Source: Acidobacteriota bacterium (GTDB lineage: Bacteria; Acidobacteriota; Terriglobia; Bryobacterales; Bryobacteraceae). Taken from it: a DNA stretch of 64,000 bases. The DNA lies in assembly GCA_947470805.1 (NCBI GenBank), contig CANIVU010000003.1, forward strand, positions 95,273 to 159,272. Reading direction: 5' to 3'. Numbering within the stretch: position 1 is the first letter of the stretch; every line of letters begins with the position of its first letter. Positions 33,924 through 42,216 of the stretch are shown piece after piece. Under the pieces are notes generated by a model that saw only the letters and a program-made list of their open reading frames with translations, was not told the origin of the DNA and ran no database searches. Made by a program: the position numbers and the translations under genes.

Positions 33924-36337
33924 GGTACGTCCGGCCCCTTCACTGAGTGCCAGATGGCCTGGTTCAACAGCCCCTCCGGGGCCACGTCCGGTTCGTCGAA
34001 GTCCATAGCTTTCGAAGCTCTCGCCAGTTCCAGCATCCGGCCGCGCAACGCCTTCAACGGCGGGTTCATCTCGTCCAACGGAATGTTGTTCTTCAACGCC
34101 TTGTACGGCTCGGCGTTGGGCGTTTTCACAAACACCGGGAACATCGGATCGGCGGCCAGATCGAACTGGTTGGTGGGTGGCAGACCGAGTAGCACCTCGA
34201 TGGTCTTGTACATGTTGATCGTGGTGTAGAACGTGCTGTCCGTCTTCCGGCCACGGGTGTACGGGCTGATGACCATTGCAACAGTGCGGTGCCCATCCAC
34301 GTGATCCACACCCGACTGCGCGTCATCCTCTACTACGAAGATCGCCGTCTTCGCCCACAACTTCGACTGCGACACCGCTTCCACCAAACGCCCCAATGCC
34401 AGATCGTTATCCGCCATCATCGCCCGCGGTGTGGGGAAGCCTGGTGTAGTGCCGGACGTGTGATCCTGCGACAGCAAAAGGACATTCAACCGAGGCACAG
34501 TGTTCGTCGCCTCCGCCGCATGAAACTCCTCCAGAAACCGGTCCACGCGCAGTTGATCGGGAATGCGCAGATCGTACGCAGGAACGTTCTTCGAATAGAC
34601 ATCGCGCAGCCCCACGATCACGGCCCTTGGCTGGATGCTTACTTTCCGCGTGCCCTGTTTCCAGTCGGCGTAGATATCGCTCCACGTCGCGCCATTCGGT
34701 TCCACGGTATTCAGCCCGCGCTCTCCGAATGCGCGTACGCGCAAGCCATGCCGACGCGCGTTGTCCCACAGAAATTCCGTGGGTGCGAAGAGCATCGGAT
34801 TCTGGTCATTGCGCCCGTTGCTGAACTTGAAAACCCAGTCGCTGGCGTAGCCCTGCGTGCACCAGCGGTGCCCCAGCGCGGACTGGTCGGCTGGCTGATA
34901 GAAGTTATCCAGCAGCGCATACTGCTCGGCCAGCGCGTGGTGATTGGGCGTCACATCGCGGCCGAAGATGGCAAGGGAAGCGTCGCCGTTTCCCTCCGGC
35001 ATGTCGCCGAAAACCTGATCGTACGTCCGGTTTTCCTTGATCACGTAGATGATGTGTTCAATCGGCTGTGGGGTGGCGCCCTTGGCTGCCGGCGCGGCCC
35101 CCGGAGCGTGATTGTCCGCGAGAACCTGCTTGGTATGCGCGGCGAGATTCGCCAACTCCGTGAGCGGAACCAGCGAAAGCACGCCGGCGCGATCCTTGTA
35201 ACTCCGGCCCCCGGTTTTCGCCGGCGCCACGGAACCGAAACCATAGCCATTGGCGATCAGCAGTTGCTGATTGTCCTTGGTCAACGCCACGGCAGTCGGA
35301 TACCAGCCGGCAGGGAGGAAGCCCTTCACCTTCGCACTGCCCAGATCCACCACGGCAACGGCGTTATTGGCAGCGTTGGCAACAAATAGCATCTTCCCAT
35401 CGGGATGAACCGCCAGCGCGTCGGGCGAACTACCTAGCGGCGCCTTCGCATAGAGTGGCACCGCGATGGAGCGCTCCAACTTCAACGTGCCCGTGTGCAA
35501 CTGCGCGACTGTGTCAGAGTTTGCGTTCGCAATATACAGCCGAGTCTGGTCCGGTGAAAGTGCGAGCGCACTGGGGTGCAGCCCGACCTCGACCTCCGCA
35601 ATCAACTTTCCCGTAGCTATATCGAAGGCCGATACAGTGCCGGACGACGGGATACCCGTGCGTTTATCCACCACCACCGGGTAGATCCCGTCCGTGGTAT
35701 CCGCAGCCAGCGGCTTCCGCCCTCCCCAATTGGAGACAAACAGTTTTCCATTCGCGATGGCAACCGTATAGGGGTAGCTCCCGGTCGTCCAGAAATCGAT
35801 CTTCTTCGTCGCCAGCGCAATGCGCGCCACCGCGTGTTTCAGGTTGCAGGCCACAAACAAGTACTGCCCATCCGGGCTTAGCGCCACACCGCTCGGCGCG
35901 CTGCCCGGCAGTAAAATCGATTCGCCTGCGGAGAACGCCTGCCCTGCTGACCGCGTGAAAACATGCACAGCATTCGACGAGCCACCGCCGACATAAAGGG
36001 TGTTGCCATCGGCGGAGAACGTGACCCCGGTGAAGCTATCGGCAATGGGCAGCGTTTGCGCCAACTGGGCCGTTTGCAGGTCTACCAGATGCAGCGCGCG
36101 CGAAGCGAAGTTCGACCCGGTGACAACCGCCGCCGTCCGTCCATCGGGCGACATCGCGATGCCCAGCGGACGGTCGTTTACCTCGATCATGCGGCCGAAC
36201 GGGCGAACCGTCTGCCCGGTCGGCAGCAGGTACGTGCCATCCGGCTGGCGGCCCACGACACGCTTCCATACTGGCTGCGAAACGACGGCCACCGCGGCAA
36301 CAGCCGCCACCGCAAACAGAACCCGGCGATTCACCAT
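33893..36337 (-). CDS. YVTN beta-propeller / phosphoesterase two-domain exported protein
   Basis: 814 residues with a membrane-signal N-terminus (MVNRRVLFAVAAVAAVAVV). Residues about 40-400 form a seven-bladed YVTN-type propeller with repeated blades (PLGIAMSPDGRTAAVV, SGVALSPDGQYLFVA, PSALALSPDQTRLYIA, PDALAVHPDGKMLFVA, PTAVALTKDNQQLLIA). From about 425 it is a phosphoesterase of the phospholipase C/acid phosphatase group: HIIYVIKENRTYDQVFGDMPEGNGD, LLSQDHTSG, IFVVEDDAQSGVDHVDGHRTVAMVISPY. The metal-binding Asn, Asp and His residues look intact. Last gene of a long minus-strand run behind the ABC exporter. Confidence 0.9.
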   Translation of the reverse strand: MVNRRVLFAVAAVAAVAVVSQPVWKRVVGRQPDGTYLLPTGQTVRPFGRMIEVNDRPLGIAMSPDGRTAAVVTGSNFASRALHLVDLQTAQLAQTLPIADSFTGVTFSADGNTLYVGGGSSNAVHVFTRSAGQAFSAGESILLPGSAPSGVALSPDGQYLFVACNLKHAVARIALATKKIDFWTTGSYPYTVAIANGKLFVSNWGGRKPLAADTTDGIYPVVVDKRTGIPSSGTVSAFDIATGKLIAEVEVGLHPSALALSPDQTRLYIANANSDTVAQLHTGTLKLERSIAVPLYAKAPLGSSPDALAVHPDGKMLFVANAANNAVAVVDLGSAKVKGFLPAGWYPTAVALTKDNQQLLIANGYGFGSVAPAKTGGRSYKDRAGVLSLVPLTELANLAAHTKQVLADNHAPGAAPAAKGATPQPIEHIIYVIKENRTYDQVFGDMPEGNGDASLAIFGRDVTPNHHALAEQYALLDNFYQPADQSALGHRWCTQGYASDWVFKFSNGRNDQNPMLFAPTEFLWDNARRHGLRVRAFGERGLNTVEPNGATWSDIYADWKQGTRKVSIQPRAVIVGLRDVYSKNVPAYDLRIPDQLRVDRFLEEFHAAEATNTVPRLNVLLLSQDHTSGTTPGFPTPRAMMADNDLALGRLVEAVSQSKLWAKTAIFVVEDDAQSGVDHVDGHRTVAMVISPYTRGRKTDSTFYTTINMYKTIEVLLGLPPTNQFDLAADPMFPVFVKTPNAEPYKALKNNIPLDEMNPPLKALRGRMLELARASKAMDFDEPDVAPEGLLNQAIWHSVKGPDVPYPTLRKSTR

Positions 36338-36343
36338 AACGGC

Positions 36344-38278
36344 CTACTCCTCCTGCTCAAACAGTTCGCTACGAGCCACGCGCTCACCGCGGAAGATGAC
36401 GGCGGAGATTCGTTCCGTCACCGTAATATCGCGCAACGGATTCCCATCCACCAGCAACAGGTCCGCTTCCATTCCCGGCTTCAACATCCCGATCCGCCCA
36501 GCCGCGCCCAGCGCTGCCGCCGCACGGCCGGTCGCCGCCTGCAGCGCCTCTCCCGGCGTGAGCCCAGCCTGCACCAGCAGCGCCAACTCCCGATGAATAC
36601 CAGGACCATGGATCACGAACATCTGGCCGGAGCCCGATCCGGCTACAACCCGATCGGCGGCCGAAATCGTCACGCGTACGCCCGGCGCCGAAGCCGTCTT
36701 CGCCAACAATGGGCGCGTTCGTTCCAACAATCCCTTGATGGCCACCTGCTGCACCAGGCTGCGCTCCAGCAACTCGGGTTTGGGTTCGGTCCTGGCCTCC
36801 GCAGCCGTAAGCGTTGGAATCCAGTAACCCGCCACCGGGGGAGCCACGCCTCCGATCAACGTATCGGCGCCGTTCTCGCTCCGCGAAAGTACCGGCAACC
36901 CCGCCGCCTTTAATGCCGCCACAGGCACTCGCGCCGTGTCAACAAAAAGCCCACTCGCGCCCTGTCGCTGCAGTCCCATGGCGATAGCCGCGCCCTGCTC
37001 CGGCGAATCCGTCTGGATCAGCGGCCCCGTAAAAAACACCTCGCTCGCCAGCCGTTCCCCTCGCGCCACCATGTCCCGCAGATGCAGCACCGGCGCCACC
37101 TCATCGCCAACAGAACGGATCGCCGTCACGCCGCTGAAAAGGTACGCAACATGCCGCCAATCGATCTCCTTCGCCGATGGCGTCCCCTCCACCCCGCCCG
37201 CCGCCGACAATTGCACGTTCGTATCGATCAGCCCCGGCAGCAACGTCTTCCCGCTACCCTCAATCGGCTCCGCGTTCAGATTCTTCGGGTCCGGCGCGTC
37301 GCCCTCAAAAATCTCCTCGATCTTCCCATCGCGGATCAACAGCGCGCCGCGCTCAATCACTCTCCCATCGCCAATAAACAGCCGCACATCGCGGATCAAC
37401 AGTGTCCGGCTCCGCCGCAACTCGCGCTGCAGCACCTTCGCCTGATGCAGACTCTCCTTGCTATAGGCCTGATAGGTCCCCAACAATAGGAACGGCGCCA
37501 ACGCCGCGAGCACCCACAACTTCGCCGACGATTTTACTTTCTCTTCCTTCTCCCACCGGAACAACTTCACCGCCAGGAACATGCCCACCACCAGCGTCAA
37601 CCCCAACGCCCCCAGACTTTTCCACTGCGACTCCAACCCTTCCTTTCGCAGCAGAATTCCCTGCAGCCCCGCAAACAGGTGCGACGAAGGAATGAACTGC
37701 GCCACAATCTGCAACCACTGCGGCATGGCGCTGATCGGGAAGGTCGCCCCACTCAGGAACAGCATCGGCAGGTAGCAGAGTTGAATCAAAATCTGGCTTT
37801 CCTGCATGGAGTTCACCACCGAAGCGATAATCAGCCCCAACGCACGGAACGCCAGCACCGCGACGCTCAGAAACAGGAACAACGTAAACGGCCGCTCCGG
37901 CCACGGCATCTGGTAGCCAAAGTGGCCGATGCAAATCAGAAACAGCGCCGATGGGATGTAGTTGATCCAGCCCGTCACGAGCCAGCTCACCAGCAGGGGC
38001 GCGGCCGTCGTGGGTGCCACTTTGAACCGGCGCAGGATGTTCTGCTCGCGATCAGAAACCGCGCGCATGCCCGCGCCGAAGAAGCCATTCCCCAGCACGC
38101 CGAAAATCAACACGCTGGTCACCACCTGCTTTGCCACTCCCCCGCCCTGCCCGGCGGACATCATCTGGGCGAACAGGAAAAAGAAAATCAGCGGAAACAC
38201 GTAGCCGAAGAACAGGGCCATCCGGTCCCGCGCCATCAGGCGCAGTGTAATTGCAATATTCGTTAGGTAGGCCGTCAT
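36344..38278 (-). CDS. ABC-2 permease fused to a catalytically dead amidohydrolase-like domain
   Basis: 644 residues. Residues 1-240 are an ABC-2 exporter permease with six spans and the signature YLPMLFLSGATFPISAMPQWLQ. A further hydrophobic span (about 253-271) follows, then from about 290 an amidohydrolase-like domain: LLIRDVRLFIGDGRVIERGALLIRDGKIEEI, PGLIDTNVQL, LFSGVTAIRSVGD, HGPGIHRELALLVQAGLTPGEALQAATG, and LKPGMEADLLLVDGNPL. The metal-binding HxH is N354-x-Q356 and the GTDA aspartate region is GSGSG, so it cannot bind metals normally. The extra span would place the domain outside the cytoplasm. It follows the ATPase gene by one base. Confidence 0.9.
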   Translation of the reverse strand: MTAYLTNIAITLRLMARDRMALFFGYVFPLIFFFLFAQMMSAGQGGGVAKQVVTSVLIFGVLGNGFFGAGMRAVSDREQNILRRFKVAPTTAAPLLVSWLVTGWINYIPSALFLICIGHFGYQMPWPERPFTLFLFLSVAVLAFRALGLIIASVVNSMQESQILIQLCYLPMLFLSGATFPISAMPQWLQIVAQFIPSSHLFAGLQGILLRKEGLESQWKSLGALGLTLVVGMFLAVKLFRWEKEEKVKSSAKLWVLAALAPFLLLGTYQAYSKESLHQAKVLQRELRRSRTLLIRDVRLFIGDGRVIERGALLIRDGKIEEIFEGDAPDPKNLNAEPIEGSGKTLLPGLIDTNVQLSAAGGVEGTPSAKEIDWRHVAYLFSGVTAIRSVGDEVAPVLHLRDMVARGERLASEVFFTGPLIQTDSPEQGAAIAMGLQRQGASGLFVDTARVPVAALKAAGLPVLSRSENGADTLIGGVAPPVAGYWIPTLTAAEARTEPKPELLERSLVQQVAIKGLLERTRPLLAKTASAPGVRVTISAADRVVAGSGSGQMFVIHGPGIHRELALLVQAGLTPGEALQAATGRAAAALGAAGRIGMLKPGMEADLLLVDGNPLRDITVTERISAVIFRGERVARSELFEQEE

Positions 38279-38279
38279 A

Positions 38280-39206
38280 TCAGTCCCGCAAGCTCCGGCC
38301 GGTCAGTTCCAAAAACACATCCTCCAGCGTCGGCCGCTTCAGCTGAATATCGGCTAACTCCAACCCGCGCTGGTCCACCCACTTCACGAAGTCCACAATC
38401 GCGCGGGCGGGCTTTTCCGCGGTCACGGTCAGCAAGGTCCGGTCTCCACTCAAATGCGTCTTGGCGCCTTCGGAAACTGGTGTCGACTCCCCGTCGCCCA
38501 GCGGCTCACTCAAACGAATCTCGATCCGCGACGACCCGAACGTACTCGCCACCAGATCGCGTGGCGCGCCGATGGCGATGATCCGACCCTGGTCAATAAT
38601 CGCAACGCGGTCGCAGAGCCGCTCGGCTTCCTCGATGTAATGGGTCGTCAGAACAATGCTCCGCTGCTTGTCCCGCAGCTCCAGAATCAGCTTGTGTATC
38701 TCCAGCCGCACCTGCGGGTCCAGCCCCGTTGTCGGTTCGTCCAGGAAGATCAATTGCGGATCATTGATCATCGCCATCGCCAATGCCAGACGCTGTTTCT
38801 GCCCGCCGGAAAGCGTGCTGTACATCGCATCGCGCTTTTCCCACAGCTGCAAACGCTTCAACAAATCATCGGCGTTCACCGTGCGCGGGTAGAACGAACC
38901 GAACAGCCGCATCGCCTCGTGCAGCCGGATCTTGTCGGGCAGATTCGTCGCTTGCAGGCAAACGCCAATGCGCTCCTTTAACGCCTTTGTGTCCGCCGCC
39001 GGATCGAACCCCAGCACCCGGACGTCCCCGGCGCTGCGCGGCCGCAGCCCTTCGAGGATCTCTACTGTCGTCGTCTTCCCCGCGCCATTCGGGCCCAGCA
39101 GGCCGAACACTTCCCCCTGCTGCACGGTGAAATCAATTCCCCGTACCGCCTCCACATCGCCATAGCTCTTCCGCAGGCCGGCAACCTGAATACATGGTTC
39201 ACTCAT
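38280..39206 (-). CDS. ABC transporter ATP-binding protein (DrrA/ABC-2 type)
   Basis: 308 residues, cytosolic. Walker A GPNGAGKTTTVEIL (about 38-51), Q-loop GVCLQATNLPD, signature LSGGQKQRLALAMA, Walker B LIFLDEPTTGLDPQVRLEI and H-loop VLTTHYIEEAERL. The C-terminal extension (about 225-308, ending LKRPTLEDVFLELTGRSLRD) is that of DrrA-like exporter ATPases. One base separates it from its permease, so the pair forms an exporter; substrate unknown. Confidence 0.96.
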   Translation of the reverse strand: MSEPCIQVAGLRKSYGDVEAVRGIDFTVQQGEVFGLLGPNGAGKTTTVEILEGLRPRSAGDVRVLGFDPAADTKALKERIGVCLQATNLPDKIRLHEAMRLFGSFYPRTVNADDLLKRLQLWEKRDAMYSTLSGGQKQRLALAMAMINDPQLIFLDEPTTGLDPQVRLEIHKLILELRDKQRSIVLTTHYIEEAERLCDRVAIIDQGRIIAIGAPRDLVASTFGSSRIEIRLSEPLGDGESTPVSEGAKTHLSGDRTLLTVTAEKPARAIVDFVKWVDQRGLELADIQLKRPTLEDVFLELTGRSLRD

Positions 39207-39212
39207 GCGCCG

Positions 39213-40010
39213 CTACTTCTTCGCCGCGACAAATCGAACATAATTCCAAATGGTTTGCATATCTTCCAGTGAATAACCGCGCACAACATTTCCGTGCCGC
39301 CAATTGGCCTGCCGCTGAATGGACTGGACATCCGTGTTGACCAGACTCCGCAACGAGGGTGGAGTGGCGGACAAATCGAACACCCGCGTTTTAGATGCCG
39401 TCCGTTCGGCCGGGACGCCAGCAAATCTCTCCCCATCTTTCAGCACAAACGTCCGCACTGTTCGCGGCCGCCCGTAGCGCAACACCTGCGGCCCATCGGC
39501 CTCCTTAATCGCCGCTACCTTGGTAATGTCCGGCCCCACCGCGGTCCCGTTTCCATTCAACCGGTGGCAGACCGAACAACGCGACTCGCGCGTCAAATCA
39601 AAGAACAACTCCCGCCCTCGCCTGTGCTCCTCCGGCGTATCCACAGACTTCTCCGCCGGCAGCGATACCGGAGCCTCCGTCGAAGGTCCGCCCGCCACGT
39701 TGATCGGCGCCGTTGCCAGGCTCTGAATGTAATCAGTCAAGTCGTTGATATCCGCATCCGTCAACCGATCCCCCCACGCCGGCATCGCCGTCGCTGGAAT
39801 CCCGTTCCGAATCACCTTGATCAAATACTCCCGTTCAAACGTCCGCCCGCGCAATCGCTGACTCCGCGCCGCCGAACCGCCCGCGCCATGACAATAGCCT
39901 ACCGAACAGCCCTGCGCGAACAACTTATCGCCGCGAGCCACCGACGCCGGCGTCCCGATCGACTGCCCATACGCAACCGGCAGCAGCAACAACACCAGCC
40001 AGCGTCTCAT
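39213..40010 (-). CDS. Dihaem c-type cytochrome with an atypical CX4CH site
   Basis: 265 residues from the ATG at 40010 (the frame is open further but the signal MRRWLVLLLLPVAYGQ fixes the start). First domain: GCSVGYCHGAGG, where the haem Cys residues are 35 and 40 with His41, that is CX4CH rather than CX2CH; Met76 in TAMPAW is a likely axial ligand. Second domain: CSVCHRLNGNG (145-149) with normal spacing. It overlaps the PQQ dehydrogenase gene by 4 bases and is probably its electron acceptor. Confidence 0.85.
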   Translation of the reverse strand: MRRWLVLLLLPVAYGQSIGTPASVARGDKLFAQGCSVGYCHGAGGSAARSQRLRGRTFEREYLIKVIRNGIPATAMPAWGDRLTDADINDLTDYIQSLATAPINVAGGPSTEAPVSLPAEKSVDTPEEHRRGRELFFDLTRESRCSVCHRLNGNGTAVGPDITKVAAIKEADGPQVLRYGRPRTVRTFVLKDGERFAGVPAERTASKTRVFDLSATPPSLRSLVNTDVQSIQRQANWRHGNVVRGYSLEDMQTIWNYVRFVAAKK

Positions 40011-41653
40011 TTGCCATTCTCCGGAAGCGCAAATACAAACACCGCCGACCCACTCCGCAACCGCTCCGTCTCCGGCCAGATCTGTGGCAACAACCCCGCC
40101 AACGCCGACCCCCACCCGCTAGGCGTCGCGATATACTGCCGCCCGTTCACCGAATACGTCACCGCGCTCCCGCGGTTCCCCGATCCGGTCTGATAGCTCC
40201 ACAGCTTCTTACCCGTCGTCGCATCCAACGCAAAGAAGAAACCCTCCGCATCGCCCGTAAAGACAACATCTCCAGCCGTCGCCAGCACTGAGGCCAGCAG
40301 CGGATATTTATACTCGTACAGCCACGCCCGCTTCCCGGTCACCGGATCATACGCACCCAAATGCCCGCCCGCTTCGCCCTTCAACGGCTTGTGCGTCAGC
40401 TTGAATGTCCCGCCAAAATACACCTGCCCTTCCTTCGGCGTCTCCGGCACCGCCACGACATCTTCACACCACTCAATCCCGGTCGTAAAGAACATCCCCG
40501 CCTTCGGCGACCACGCCCCCTGGTTCCAACTCCGCCCCCCGCCAATCGACGGGCAGATAATCTTCGACTTCCCCACCACCGGCTCATTCCGCCCCAGCAA
40601 CTCGCCCTTCGGCCCCACGCCGGTGATCCAATTCAGGTTGTTCACCAGCGGCCAGGCGGCAACGAATTCTCCATTCGTCCGGTCCACCACGAACGTGTAT
40701 CCACCCTTGTTCACATTCAACAAAAGCTTCCGCGGACGCCCATTGACAGGCAGATCCAGCAACACATTTTCATACGCAGTGTCCCAGTCCCACACATCGT
40801 GCGGCACCTGCTGATAATGCCACTTCAGCTTGCCCGTATCCAGATCCAGCGCCACCACCGAATCGGTATAGAGGTTATCCCCCTTCCGATTGCCGCCCCA
40901 GAAATCGGCCGCCGGATTGCCCACACTCCAATACGTCAAGTTCAACTCAGCATCGTAAGAACCAGTCATCCACGTCGCCCCGCCGCCGCTCTTCCAGCTG
41001 TCTCCGGTCCATGTTTCATGGCCCTTTTCGCCCGGCCCCGGAATGGTCCAGAACCGCCACAACTGCCGGCCCGTCTTCGCGTCAAACGCGTTGACATAGC
41101 CGCGATGCGCCGAATCCCCGCCCGTCACCCCGACAATCACTTTGCCCTTCACCACTAGCGGGGCGGCTGTAATATTACAACCGCACTGATTGGCGTCCTC
41201 GACGTTCACCTTCCACAACTCACGCCCGTTCTTGGCATCGAGCGCCACCACGTGATTGTCCAATGTTCCCAGGAACACACGCCCATCGGCCACCGCCACG
41301 CCGCGATTCCAAGGACCGTAGAAAATCGTGAAGCCTTTCGGCAGTTGAAAGTAGTAACTCCACAATTCCCGCCCCGTAGCCGCGTCGATCGCGAACACCC
41401 GGTTATGCGACGTGGAGACATACATCACCCCGTCCACCACAATCGGCGTCGCCTGTAAGCCACCCTCGTTGTCGCCCGTCTGAAACGTCCACACCGCCGT
41501 CAACCGCGACACGTTCGACGCATTCACCTGATCCAGCGCACTGTACCGCCACGCGCTCGTCTGGCCCCCGTAATGGGGCCAGTTTTCACGCGTGGCGCCA
41601 TCCTGCGCAAAGAGAGCGGTGGCAGCAGCAAACAGAGCTACGAAGCGGGGCAT
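40007..41653 (-). CDS. PQQ-dependent dehydrogenase (quinoprotein, alcohol dehydrogenase-like)
   Basis: 548 residues from the ATG at 41653, which begins the signal MPRFVALFAAATALFAQ. An eight-bladed propeller with tryptophan-docking repeats (AIDAATGRELWSYYF, ALDAKNGRELWKVNV, AFDAKTGRQLWRFWT, ALDLDTGKLKWHYQQVPHDVWDWDTAYENVLLDL, ALDATTGKKLWSYQTGSG). The opening NWPHYGGQTSAWRYSALDQVNASNV is typical. It oxidises an alcohol or sugar in the periplasm with PQQ and passes electrons to the adjacent cytochrome. Substrate unknown. Confidence 0.93.
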   Translation of the reverse strand: MPRFVALFAAATALFAQDGATRENWPHYGGQTSAWRYSALDQVNASNVSRLTAVWTFQTGDNEGGLQATPIVVDGVMYVSTSHNRVFAIDAATGRELWSYYFQLPKGFTIFYGPWNRGVAVADGRVFLGTLDNHVVALDAKNGRELWKVNVEDANQCGCNITAAPLVVKGKVIVGVTGGDSAHRGYVNAFDAKTGRQLWRFWTIPGPGEKGHETWTGDSWKSGGGATWMTGSYDAELNLTYWSVGNPAADFWGGNRKGDNLYTDSVVALDLDTGKLKWHYQQVPHDVWDWDTAYENVLLDLPVNGRPRKLLLNVNKGGYTFVVDRTNGEFVAAWPLVNNLNWITGVGPKGELLGRNEPVVGKSKIICPSIGGGRSWNQGAWSPKAGMFFTTGIEWCEDVVAVPETPKEGQVYFGGTFKLTHKPLKGEAGGHLGAYDPVTGKRAWLYEYKYPLLASVLATAGDVVFTGDAEGFFFALDATTGKKLWSYQTGSGNRGSAVTYSVNGRQYIATPSGWGSALAGLLPQIWPETERLRSGSAVFVFALPENGK

Positions 41654-41667
41654 AGAGTCTTTCAATT

Positions 41668-42192
41668 TTACTTCTTCAGAACGTTCACACAGGCCAGACA
41701 AAACGCCGGCAAATCCTCGGGTTTCCGCGACGTCACCAGATTTCCGTCCACCACAACTTCTTCGTCCAACCACTCCGCCCCGGCGTTCACCACATCGTCC
41801 TTAATAGCAAAGAAACTGGTCACCTTCCGGCCCTTCAACATCCCGTGCGCGGAGCACAGCACCCAAGGCCCATGACAGATCGCCGCAACCAGTTTGCCCT
41901 GCGCATTGATATCGGCCACCAGCTTGTTCGCCTTCGGATGCCGCCGAATATGGTCGGGCGCAAACCCGCCGGGAACCACGACGCCGTCGAAATCATCGGC
42001 GGAAACTTCGTTGTAGGATTTCTGCGCCGTGCAAGGATACCCCAGCTTGCTCGGATACGTCTTGCCAGCTTCGGCGCCAACCGTGATCGTCTCCACACCC
42101 GCTTCCTGCAACCGGTACAACGGCACCCACACTTCCATCTCCTGATACATCTGGTCGACCAGGATCGCGACCTTTTTACCTTTTAGTTCCAT
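41668..42192 (-). CDS. DJ-1/PfpI family protein
   Basis: 174 residues. It has the type 1 glutamine-amidotransferase-like fold: VAILVDQMYQEMEVWVP (family Glu about 18-20), VVVPGGFAPDHIRRHPK, and nucleophile Cys106 in AAICHGPWVLC with His107. Closest to PfpI/YhbO-type proteins, which are stress-related protease or deglycase/hydratase enzymes. It leads the minus-strand run with the PQQ dehydrogenase 14 bases on. Divergent from the HerA-like gene. Confidence 0.92.
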   Translation of the reverse strand: MELKGKKVAILVDQMYQEMEVWVPLYRLQEAGVETITVGAEAGKTYPSKLGYPCTAQKSYNEVSADDFDGVVVPGGFAPDHIRRHPKANKLVADINAQGKLVAAICHGPWVLCSAHGMLKGRKVTSFFAIKDDVVNAGAEWLDEEVVVDGNLVTSRKPEDLPAFCLACVNVLKK

Positions 42193-42216
42193 ACTCGCGA
42201 TTGTAGACTAGAGCCT

